NCBI GenBank assembly: GCA_017459315.1
Contig: JAFUDD010000154.1
Coordinates: 1 to 27,487 of the forward strand
Direction of reading: 5' to 3'
DNA length: 27,487 bases
From: Clostridia bacterium
GTDB taxonomy: Bacteria; Bacillota_A; Clostridia; Christensenellales; CAG-138
In this document: positions 1-5,685 of the stretch, piece by piece
How positions within the stretch are numbered: the first letter of the stretch is position 1
Layout of the letters: each line of letters starts with the position of its first letter
The notes under the pieces: model-generated
Database searches by the model: none
What the model was told of the DNA's origin: nothing
The model's input: the letters and a program-made list of their open reading frames with translations, nothing else
Program-made: the position numbers and the translations under genes

Positions 1-465
1 ATCTCGGACAAGCTCGTGACGCTGCGAAGCCTGCAGCTCCCGGAAAAGGATGTGTTCCTGCTCTCGCGCTTGGTGCGCGTGACCTCGAACTATGAGCGCA
101 TCAGCGACCATGCGGAGAACATTATCGAGTTTGCGGCGCGCCTGAAGGCGAACAAATCGGTCATGTCCGAGGCGGCGATGGGCGAGCTGAAGCAGATGTC
201 CGAAGCGGTGATGGCGTGTCTCGACGAGTCGATGCACATCTTTGAAAACGAGGACTTCAAGACGCTGCAAAAGGCCGAGGACATCGAGCAGCATGTAGAC
301 GATATGCAGGATGCGTTCATCCAGAATCATCTCGACAGACTCATGCAAAGCGGCTGCGACCCGCTGGCGGGCGTTATCTTCACGGATATGTGCACCGATC
401 TCGAACGCTGCTCGGACCAGGCGCTGAACATCGCGCACGCGCTGAAAAAGCACGAGGAAAATTGA
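1..465 (+). CDS. PhoU-like domain, C-terminal part of a Na/Pi cotransporter-type protein (5' end outside window)
   Basis: The reading frame is open from base 1, so the window cuts the gene; the first ATG at 16 is internal. The visible 155 residues are all helical and resemble a PhoU domain: SNYERISDHAENI is the typical 'N-x-E-R-I-x-D-H-A-x-N-I' helix and LERCSDQALNIAHAL is its second copy. In Bacillota such a domain usually forms the cytoplasmic tail of NptA/YjbB-type sodium-phosphate cotransporters, which lack a separate PhoU. A stand-alone PhoU is the alternative, as the transmembrane part is not visible. The gene ends in a clear terminator. Its position beside an OmpR/PhoB-type two-component system is suggestive of phosphate-linked regulation, but no repeat-type promoter for this gene lies in the window. 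Confidence 0.75.
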   Translation: MSDKLVTLRSLQLPEKDVFLLSRLVRVTSNYERISDHAENIIEFAARLKANKSVMSEAAMGELKQMSEAVMACLDESMHIFENEDFKTLQKAEDIEQHVDDMQDAFIQNHLDRLMQSGCDPLAGVIFTDMCTDLERCSDQALNIAHALKKHEEN

Positions 466-480
466 AGAGATTCCTGACAC

Positions 481-508
481 ACCTTTTCTTCCGCGAGGAC
501 GAAAAGGT
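481..508. repeat. Perfect 8-bp inverted repeat after the PhoU-domain gene
   Basis: ACCTTTTC and GAAAAGGT face each other across 12 bases just past the stop codon. There is no T tract, so it is not a terminator by itself; it may be an RNA-stabilising stem in front of the real terminator. Confidence 0.4.
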
Positions 509-512
509 ATCC

Positions 513-558
513 AAAAGAAGGCGGAGATTTTCAAGGGAAAATCCCGGCTTCTTTTTTT
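513..558 (+). terminator. Intrinsic terminator of the PhoU-domain gene
   Basis: AAGAAG...GATTTTC pairs with GAAAATC...CTTCTT around an AAGG loop, with minor mismatches, and runs into seven T residues. Confidence 0.8.
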
Positions 559-868
559 GATGGCAAGTTTCTGCTTTCTTTCTCAACAGAGGATTAGGCA
601 AAGGGCTTTTCAAGCTTTTCTGCCTGAATTCTTTGTTGTTTTTCAAAAGAGCACTGTATCTATAACTGTTTGTGAGATGTTCGGTCAGTTCTTCTCTATT
701 CTCGATGATTTAACATAGGTCTGTTAAGAGAAAGGTTCTAAATGGTTTTATATGGTGTCCTCTTCCGTTAAACGAAACCATGATCTGACGAATGTTGTTG
801 CAGTTTATTCCTTGTAGAGAAAGTAAGACGCCGGATATATGCGCGCATCTTCGGTATTCTGAAAATAC
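559..868. other. Gene-poor spacer, nothing recognised
   Basis: About 310 bases without a convincing ORF, ribosome site or RNA gene. It is more AT-rich than the flanking genes. It lies between two facing terminators, one from each side, so it is a spacer between convergent units. TAACA and TGTTA form a short inverted repeat at about 712-727, with no further support. Confidence 0.5.
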
Positions 869-903
869 AAAAAAAGAAAATGCGGAGAATTTACACTCCG
901 CGT
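869..903 (-). terminator. Intrinsic terminator of the 43-residue peptide gene
   Basis: On the minus strand GCGGAG pairs with CTCCGC (882-887 with 896-901) and is followed by ATTTTCTTTTTTT. It lies about ten bases past the stop codon of the small gene. Confidence 0.85.
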
Positions 904-913
904 TGCGCTTTGG

Positions 914-1045
914 TTATACCAGACTTGTCGTTTTCAGAATGAGATTCGAGCCCGCGCCGCTCTCGACGGCATCCGCCGCCTGCTCGCCAAGCTCGCCCGC
1001 GGCCTTCATGAGTTCATAATCGGTGCTGTTCGGGATCTGTGTCAT
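914..1045 (-). CDS. 43-residue small protein of unknown function
   Basis: A short gene that passes every local test for expression. It starts with ATG at 1045, has AAAGGAG nine bases upstream, ends in TAA at 914, and is bracketed by its own promoter (-10 at 1077-1082) and a strong terminator. The product begins MTQIPNSTDYELMKAAGELG and ends SNLILKTTSLV. It is acidic in the middle (GEQAADAVESG), has no cysteine, no membrane segment and no signal peptide. I do not recognise the family. The promoter carries the same four-unit 11-bp repeat as the neighbouring regulator operon, so it is probably induced by that regulator. A signalling or stress peptide is possible but only inferred. Confidence 0.65.
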   Translation of the reverse strand: MTQIPNSTDYELMKAAGELGEQAADAVESGAGSNLILKTTSLV

Positions 1046-1076
1046 TTGATTGATCTCCTTTGCTTTTGATGGGTTC

Positions 1077-1130
1077 AGCATACCCGAAGAATGTTTTTGA
1101 TTTGCTTTCGTTTTGTTAAGGTTTTGTTAG
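1077..1130 (-). promoter_or_regulatory. PhoB-type repeat box plus -10 of the 43-residue peptide gene
   Basis: Minus strand, in order: CTAACAAAACC, TTAACAAAACG, AAAGCAAATCA, AAAACATTCTT (1130 down to 1087), then 4 bp, then -10 TATGCT (1082-1077). The 11-bp period with TTAACA cores is the layout known for PhoP/PhoB-family sites that replace the -35 box. The start codon is about 30 bases downstream of the -10. Confidence 0.75.
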
Positions 1131-1133
1131 TAT

Positions 1134-1168
1134 TGAAAATACCGCCCCTTTTTTGAGGACGGTATCAC
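1134..1168 (-). terminator. Intrinsic terminator of the zinc-ribbon gene
   Basis: On the minus strand ATACCGTCC pairs with GGGCGGTAT (with a G-T pair) around an A-rich loop, followed by TTTTC. It directly precedes the repeat box of the next gene. Confidence 0.7.
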
Positions 1169-1171
1169 TCT

Positions 1172-1519
1172 TTACAGCTTCTTGCCACAGACGCCGCAGA
1201 ACCGCATCTTGGCGCTTGTGCGGTGACCGCAATGCGGACAGGTGACGCGGGTGTGCTTCTTGTTCGCTTCGGCAGCGGCGATCGTTTCGCGCGCGGCGCG
1301 GATCGCGTCATAGCGTTCCTGCACCTCCTCGCCGAGGTCAAGGCCCTCGTCGAGCTTCAGCACGGTCAGGTTGCCGATCTCGCGGGTCATGCGAGCGATC
1401 TCGCTTTCCGCATCGGCGATCTTTCCGTCCTGCTTTGTATTGCCCGCTGTGCGCTTCATGCCGTTCCATGCCGAAGCGATTCCGGCGCCGCACTTGCCCA
1501 TCAATTTTGACATTTCCAT
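1172..1519 (-). CDS. Small zinc-ribbon protein with coiled-coil region
   Basis: A 115-residue cytoplasmic protein. The C-terminus holds a zinc ribbon with C94-P-H-C97 and C108-G-V-C111. Residues about 32-88 are charged and heptad-like (IADAESEIARMTREIGNL...), suggesting a helical hairpin or coiled coil. No catalytic motif is visible and I do not recognise a named family; similar short 'zinc ribbon domain-containing' proteins are widespread in Clostridia. The start at 1519 has AGGAGG nine bases upstream. It has its own repeat-box promoter and terminator, so it is a single-gene unit that should respond to the same regulator as the peptide gene and the kinase operon. The role is unknown. Confidence 0.75.
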   Translation of the reverse strand: MEMSKLMGKCGAGIASAWNGMKRTAGNTKQDGKIADAESEIARMTREIGNLTVLKLDEGLDLGEEVQERYDAIRAARETIAAAEANKKHTRVTCPHCGHRTSAKMRFCGVCGKKL

Positions 1520-1568
1520 CGAAATATCCTCCTTTCAGTCATTCGGATAGGTCCATCCGACGCGATAC

Positions 1569-1622
1569 AGCATACCGTATTTGTGTTTTTGATTTGCTTT
1601 CGTTTTGTTAAGGAAATGTTAT
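1569..1622 (-). promoter_or_regulatory. PhoB-type repeat box plus -10 of the zinc-ribbon gene
   Basis: Minus strand units ATAACATTTCC, TTAACAAAACG, AAAGCAAATCA, AAAACACAAAT (1622 down to 1579), then ACGG, then TATGCT (1574-1569). The two middle units are identical to those of the peptide promoter and the spacing to the -10 is the same 4 bp. Confidence 0.8.
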
Positions 1623-1648
1623 AAAAGAAAAAGCGGGATCGCTCCCGC
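1621..1648 (-). terminator. Intrinsic terminator of the response regulator-kinase operon
   Basis: GCGGGA pairs with TCCCGC around a four-base loop (1633-1648) and runs into TTTTTCTTTTA on the minus strand. It lies about 20 bases past the last gene of the operon and abuts the repeat box of the next unit. Confidence 0.85.
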
Positions 1649-1666
1649 CAAATACGATTTGTCTGC

Positions 1667-2053
1667 TCAGCCGTTCTGCACCTCGGCTGCAAGCGTTTGA
1701 ATACGGTCGGCATTCTTTTCGCGCTCGCGCTTTAAGATGCGGTTGTGCACCGGGTACGCGATAAACGCAACCGCCATGCCGACAAGCCCCACCAGTATGC
1801 CGGGCACGATCAGCGTATCGGTAAACACCATGACCATGCTCATGCCGCCGCCGAGAATCAGCGTGCCGACGATACCGAGCGACAGGCTCGTGATCAGCGC
1901 CTTGGTGCGGATGCGGTCGTCGATTTTATGCAGCTCGTCAAGCGGCAGGAGCGGCTGCTCCGCCTTGGGGGCGGGCGTATACTGTTCTAAAATCCGCTTT
2001 GCTTCGTCCTTCTGCTCGGCGGAATACGTGTAGGTGAACGATTGCTTTTCCAT
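1667..2053 (-). CDS. Small two-TM membrane protein encoded after the sensor kinase
   Basis: A 128-residue protein: soluble N-terminus (MEKQSFTYTYSAEQ...), two hydrophobic segments at about 51-75 and 80-102, and a basic C-terminal tail (RILKREREKN). The start at 2053 has AAAGGAG ahead of it and lies five bases past the kinase stop, so it is the third gene of the operon. Proteins of this shape, with the FTYTYSA opening, are common in Clostridia next to two-component systems; some databases carry an unlikely 'dihydropteridine reductase' label for them, but no Rossmann fold or catalytic motif is present. It may be an accessory membrane partner of the kinase; this is inference from position. Confidence 0.7.
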   Translation of the reverse strand: MEKQSFTYTYSAEQKDEAKRILEQYTPAPKAEQPLLPLDELHKIDDRIRTKALITSLSLGIVGTLILGGGMSMVMVFTDTLIVPGILVGLVGMAVAFIAYPVHNRILKREREKNADRIQTLAAEVQNG

Positions 2054-2058
2054 GTGTG

Positions 2059-3120
2059 TTACTCCTTTGCTTCGTTCGATGCTGTTTTGATCTGCACGGT
2101 AAACGTGCTGCCCTCTCCCTCGGTGCTGTTCACCGAAATGCGGTTTCCCGTAATGTCGATCACGCGCTTGACAAGCGCCAGTCCAAGCCCGTTGCCCTGC
2201 GTCGCGTGCGACCTGTCGCCTTGATAGAATTGCTCGAAGATGTGCCGCCCGACCGCCGGGGACATGCCGCAGCCCGTATCGCGCACCGATACCGCTGCAT
2301 AGCCGTCCGCTTCCGTCAGCGTCACGCCGACCGTGCCGCCCGGCTCGGTGAACTTGAACGCATTGGACAGCAGATTGTTCCACACAAGCGACAGCAATTC
2401 TTTGTCCGCGCACACGGTTACATTGTCCGCAATCTCCGGCTCGATCTCGATGCCCTTCTGTTCCCACACCGGCTCGAACGATAAGAGTGCTTCGGTCAGC
2501 GCAGCGGAAAGGTCGAACGGCTGATTGTTCGGCTGAATCTGCTGATTTTCCAGTCGGTTCAGCTTTAGGATGTTCGTGATCAGCCCCGAAAGCCGTTCGG
2601 CGGCGTCCGCGATCGCGGCGGGGGAGGTTTCGCGCTCGGCTTCGGAAAGCCCCTTGCTTTGCAGCAGCGCGGTGTAATTGCGGATCGAAGCCAGAGGCGT
2701 CTTGATCTCATGCGAAACGTTCGACACAAAATCCGTTTTCAGCGTTTCGACGCTCCCAAGCTCCGCCGTCATGCGGTTGATGCTCTCGGCAATCGCGTCG
2801 AGCTGCGGGTTTACGCCGCTCGGCGGGATCGTTCCGGTAAAGTCGCCGCGCGTGATGCGATCCAAGCCCTCTTGAATCTTGCGCGCAGGCCGCGTGACCG
2901 TGAAGCGGCTGCGGATCGCGTAGATGCCCGTGAGGATCACGGTCAGAAGGAACACGTTCAAAAATGTGATCGGCGCGGCGATTTTCAGCTGCGCGGGGTT
3001 CAGCTCGATCCAATGAAAGAACAGGTAGAACGAGCTTGTGATCACGAACGCGTTGCAGAGGAAGAACAGAAAGAACGTCATGCCGATCTGCTTCCAGAAG
3101 GAGTGCCTGTCCTGCTTCAT
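2059..3120 (-). CDS. Membrane sensor histidine kinase with very short extracellular loop
   Basis: A 353-residue kinase. Two membrane segments (about 12-35 and 50-68) leave an outside loop of only about 13-15 residues. A HAMP-like linker (about 72-125) follows, then the phosphoacceptor helix with H137 in SHEIKTPLASI, and an ATPase domain with N box (NNLLSNAFKF, 248-257), G1 (DTGCG, 281-285), F box (FEQFYQG) and G2 (GNGLGLAL, 309-316). All catalytic boxes are intact. There is no PAS domain, unlike classical PhoR. The start ATG overlaps the regulator stop as ATGA, indicating translational coupling. The short loop resembles intramembrane-sensing kinases, so the signal may arise in the membrane or through the adjacent small membrane protein rather than from phosphate directly. 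Confidence 0.9.
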   Translation of the reverse strand: MKQDRHSFWKQIGMTFFLFFLCNAFVITSSFYLFFHWIELNPAQLKIAAPITFLNVFLLTVILTGIYAIRSRFTVTRPARKIQEGLDRITRGDFTGTIPPSGVNPQLDAIAESINRMTAELGSVETLKTDFVSNVSHEIKTPLASIRNYTALLQSKGLSEAERETSPAAIADAAERLSGLITNILKLNRLENQQIQPNNQPFDLSAALTEALLSFEPVWEQKGIEIEPEIADNVTVCADKELLSLVWNNLLSNAFKFTEPGGTVGVTLTEADGYAAVSVRDTGCGMSPAVGRHIFEQFYQGDRSHATQGNGLGLALVKRVIDITGNRISVNSTEGEGSTFTVQIKTASNEAKE

Positions 3121-3791
3121 GCCTTGATCACCGCCTTGTAGCCGAGTCCGTGCACGGTCTGAATCTCAAAGTCATCACATTCTGCCAGCTTGGCCCGCAG
3201 CTTCGTCATGTACACGTCCACGGTGCGTGTGCCGGAATTGGTGTCCGCATCCCAAAATTCGTCCATGAGCTGCTGCCGCGAAAACGTCTTTTTCGGATAG
3301 GACAGCAGCTTATAGAGAATATTGAATTCCCGCAGCGTCAGCGCGATTTCCTCGCCGTTCAGCGTCGCCGTGCGTTCGTCCAGATCCATCGTAAAGCCGC
3401 CCACGGTGAGATGGCGGCTTGTGGCGATCTTCGCCCGCCGCAGCAGCGCGCCGATGCGCAGAAGCAGCTCGTCAAGGTTGACCGGCTTTGTCATGTAGTC
3501 GTCGATGCCGATCCGGTACCCGCGCTGCATCGAGCCGAGATCGTCCCGCGCGGTCATGAACAGGATCGGGATTTCCCGATCCAATTTGCGCACGGTCGCC
3601 GCAAACTCGAATCCGTCCACCTTGGGCATCATAATATCGGAAATGATCAGATCGAACACGTCCGCATACAGCGCGTCATACGCCGCGTCTGCATCGAGAC
3701 AGCCGACGGCGTCATACCCGTTTCGCTGCAAATAGGAGCAGACCGCGTCGTTTTGCGCCTTGTCGTCCTCGACCACCAGTATCTTCAGCAT
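3117..3791 (-). CDS. OmpR/PhoB-family response regulator
   Basis: A 224-residue regulator that accepts a phosphate from the kinase and binds DNA. The receiver domain (1-115) has the acidic pair E8-D9-D10, phosphoacceptor D52 (SDIMMP), T80 and K102 (TKP). The C-terminal winged helix (about 126-222) has the recognition region RTVDVYMTKLRAKL. I chose the ATG at 3791, preceded by GGAGGG at the right distance; an upstream in-frame ATG at 3818 is part of the -10 box TATAAT and cannot be used from this promoter. It heads a three-gene operon and its promoter carries the same 11-bp repeats as three other local promoters, so autoregulation is likely. PhoP/PhoB is the closest archetype, but the physiological signal is open. 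Confidence 0.92.
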   Translation of the reverse strand: MLKILVVEDDKAQNDAVCSYLQRNGYDAVGCLDADAAYDALYADVFDLIISDIMMPKVDGFEFAATVRKLDREIPILFMTARDDLGSMQRGYRIGIDDYMTKPVNLDELLLRIGALLRRAKIATSRHLTVGGFTMDLDERTATLNGEEIALTLREFNILYKLLSYPKKTFSRQQLMDEFWDADTNSGTRTVDVYMTKLRAKLAECDDFEIQTVHGLGYKAVIKA

Positions 3792-3816
3792 GGGCTTCCC
3801 TCCATGGTTTTTCTGC

Positions 3817-3870
3817 ATTATACCACGGATTTGTTAAAGTTTTGTTTGCGTTTGCAAAAAACTTTCTATT
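3817..3870 (-). promoter_or_regulatory. PhoB-type repeat box plus -10 of the regulator-kinase operon
   Basis: Minus strand units AATAGAAAGTT (weak), TTTTGCAAACG, CAAACAAAACT, TTAACAAATCC (3870 down to 3827), then GTGG, then a perfect -10 TATAAT (3822-3817). The 11-bp period and the 4-bp gap match the other three boxes, though here the best unit is the one nearest the -10. Confidence 0.7.
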
Positions 3871-3893
3871 TTGGGAGTATCCTTGCCGATCCG

Positions 3894-4928
3894 TCAGACC
3901 GCGGCCGCGGCGGTTTTGCCGATCCTGCCGGTTTCCTTGAGCCATGCGATCTCGTCGCGGATCGTGTCGCGGTAGCTTCTGGTGTGGTAGCCAAGCTCGC
4001 GTTTGGCCTTGGAGCTGTCGAAATCGTTGTTGCGCGCCAGGTTATAGACCGAGAACGTCGTCATCAGCGGACGCTTGCCGCTGCGCTTGGCCTGCCGTTC
4101 GAGGATCCCGGCAATGAAGTTCGCCACGCCGATGGGCAGGAAGGTCTTGATCGCCTTGACGCCGGCTTCGTCCGAAACCATCTTGGCAAAGTCGCGGAAG
4201 TTGACTTCGTCGTTGCCGAGGATGTAACATTCGCCGGCCTTGCCCGCATCCGCAGCGCGGATCGTGCCGTCGGCCAGGTCGCGCACGTCGCAGAGGTTGA
4301 AGCTGCCGTCGATGCCCGCGGGCATTTCGCCGTTGATGATCAGAATCAGCACGCCGGTCGTGTCGCCGACCGCAGGATCGTTCGGGCCGAGAATGCCGCT
4401 CGGATGCACGACGCACGCGTTCAGACCGCGATTGTGCACGGCGTCCAATACCAGCTGCGTGGCAATCGCCTTGCTTTCCGAATAGCAGCCGAGCACCTTG
4501 TTCGCATTGAAGTAGCTGACCTCCTTGATCTTCTTGCCCTTGGGCAGCTCCGGGATCGCGCCGGTCGAAGAGCAGTACACTAATTTTTTGCACTCGGGAT
4601 GGGCGAGACACAGGTCGATGATGTTCTGCGTGCCGCCGACGTTGACGTTCATCACAAGCGGGCTGTAATCGGGGTTGACGGTGACGACCGACGCGATATG
4701 CAGGCAAACCGTTTCCGTTCCCTCCGGCACGGTGAAGAACGGTTCGAGACTGGCCTTGTCGGTCAGGTCGCCCTCGAAGATCTCACACTCCTGCGGAACG
4801 TACCGGACGGCCGGATCGTTCTGTAATATGAAGGCGCGGACGTGATCGCCGCGGTCGATCAGCTGACGCGCAATGTTGCCACCCAAGAATCCCGCGGCGC
4901 CGGTGAGCAGATAGGTTGTATTTTTCAT
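3894..4928 (-). CDS. NAD-dependent epimerase/dehydratase (extended SDR)
   Basis: A 344-residue Rossmann enzyme. G10-A-A-G13-F-L-G16 is the extended-SDR nucleotide site, D54 follows in EGDLTD, S120-S121-T122 and Y149-x-x-x-K153 form the catalytic set. It resembles dihydroflavonol-4-reductase/UDP-sugar epimerase-like proteins; the substrate cannot be told, and a nucleotide sugar or a small carbonyl compound are both possible. I chose the ATG at 4928 because GGGAGG precedes it; a longer in-frame start at 4994 lies upstream of the ribosome site and within the promoter. It is a single-gene unit under a repeat-box promoter, so it probably belongs to the same regulon. No clear terminator is seen before the regulator operon promoter, so some read-through is possible. 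Confidence 0.88.
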   Translation of the reverse strand: MKNTTYLLTGAAGFLGGNIARQLIDRGDHVRAFILQNDPAVRYVPQECEIFEGDLTDKASLEPFFTVPEGTETVCLHIASVVTVNPDYSPLVMNVNVGGTQNIIDLCLAHPECKKLVYCSSTGAIPELPKGKKIKEVSYFNANKVLGCYSESKAIATQLVLDAVHNRGLNACVVHPSGILGPNDPAVGDTTGVLILIINGEMPAGIDGSFNLCDVRDLADGTIRAADAGKAGECYILGNDEVNFRDFAKMVSDEAGVKAIKTFLPIGVANFIAGILERQAKRSGKRPLMTTFSVYNLARNNDFDSSKAKRELGYHTRSYRDTIRDEIAWLKETGRIGKTAAAAV

Positions 4929-4970
4929 GGCAGTTTCCTCCCGAAATCGTTTGTTTTTTATCTTGGTCAC

Positions 4971-5024
4971 AGCATACGGCGCGGATGTTTTCAAGGTGTT
5001 TTTGTTTTGTTAAGGTTATGTTAA
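4971..5024 (-). promoter_or_regulatory. PhoB-type repeat box plus -10 of the epimerase gene
   Basis: Minus strand units TTAACATAACC, TTAACAAAACA, AAAACACCTTG, AAAACATCCGC (5024 down to 4981), then GCCG, then TATGCT (4976-4971). Both first units hold a perfect TTAACA. The layout is identical to the peptide and zinc-ribbon promoters. Confidence 0.8.
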
Positions 5025-5087
5025 TCTCAAAAAAGACGGAGAAACGCGAATATTTCCACGCATACTTTTTTCGCCGGAACCGGTAAA

Positions 5088-5130
5088 TTCATATTTCATA
5101 AACAAAACGGAAACATTTGTGCGGTAAACT
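5088..5130 (+). promoter_or_regulatory. Possible fifth repeat-type promoter, plus strand
   Basis: TTCATATTTCA, TAAACAAAACG and GAAACATTTGT are spaced 11 bp apart, followed by GCGG and TAAACT. The period and the 4-bp gap to the -10 match the four minus-strand boxes, but the cores are weaker. It would drive the small membrane protein-symporter pair. Confidence 0.35.
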
Positions 5131-5190
5131 GCACATCGTAATCAATCAGAAAGTCCTAAGAGCAAAAAGCAGACAGGAGTGTGAAGGGGT

Positions 5191-5685
5191 ATGGATCATA
5201 AGGAAGCAAAGGAAACGAAAACCGTTTCGGTGCCGCCGGAGCGGGAACAGCTTGTCTTAACGTGCTATGAAAAGCTCGGCTATAAAACGGAATCGGTCGT
5301 GCGCGACGAGCATGGCGATACGAGGATCACGTTTTGTCTGCAGGACGCGGGCGCTTTCGACCCGGAGCGCACGGCGCGCGTTGATGCGATCTTTCATGAA
5401 CTGTTCGCCATCGACCGGCAGGTGCTGCTGTATTATCTTAAACGCGTTTGCCTGGTGGGACTGGCCGGGGCCGTCTGCATCGGACTGAGCTTTTTGGCGC
5501 TGCACTTCCATGTGCATTGGCTGTTTACCGTGCTGCTGTTGATCGGCATTTTCGGCTGCACGATCACGCTGTCGCTGCGGCCGCTGTTCACGCGGATGGG
5601 AATGCGGCAGTACGGCGAAAAGGAACCGGCGCTGCTGGCCGAGCTGAACGCGCTTTTGCAGCTTGACGGAGGGGATGCGGCATGA
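5191..5685 (+). CDS. Small membrane protein of unknown function, upstream of a sugar symporter
   Basis: A 164-residue protein not recognised as a named family. The N-terminal 80 residues are soluble and charged. Two hydrophobic segments follow at about 85-106 and 109-128, and the C-terminus is cytoplasmic if the usual positive-inside rule holds (LKR before the first segment). The stop overlaps the start of the symporter gene as ATGA, so the two are translationally coupled and probably work together. The ribosome site is modest: AGGAG lies 11 bases before the ATG, with AAGGGG almost touching it. A regulatory or accessory subunit of the transporter is an inference from gene order only. Confidence 0.7.
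   Translation: MDHKEAKETKTVSVPPEREQLVLTCYEKLGYKTESVVRDEHGDTRITFCLQDAGAFDPERTARVDAIFHELFAIDRQVLLYYLKRVCLVGLAGAVCIGLSFLALHFHVHWLFTVLLLIGIFGCTITLSLRPLFTRMGMRQYGEKEPALLAELNALLQLDGGDAA

Noticed and set aside
792..1019. A 75-residue plus-strand open frame
   Set aside because: It runs through a minus-strand terminator and the small peptide gene, lacks a ribosome site, and its translation has no features.
914..1045. RiPP or bacteriocin precursor
   Set aside because: The region before SNLILKTTSLV vaguely resembles a leader, but there is no double-glycine site, no Cys/Ser/Thr-rich core and no modification or export gene nearby.
3789..3818. Longer start for the response regulator (ATG at 3818)
   Set aside because: That ATG overlaps the -10 TATAAT; the ATG at 3791 has a good ribosome site and gives the standard receiver start.
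3150..4583. A 477-residue open frame on the plus strand
   Set aside because: Antisense to the response regulator and epimerase genes; no domain, biased composition.
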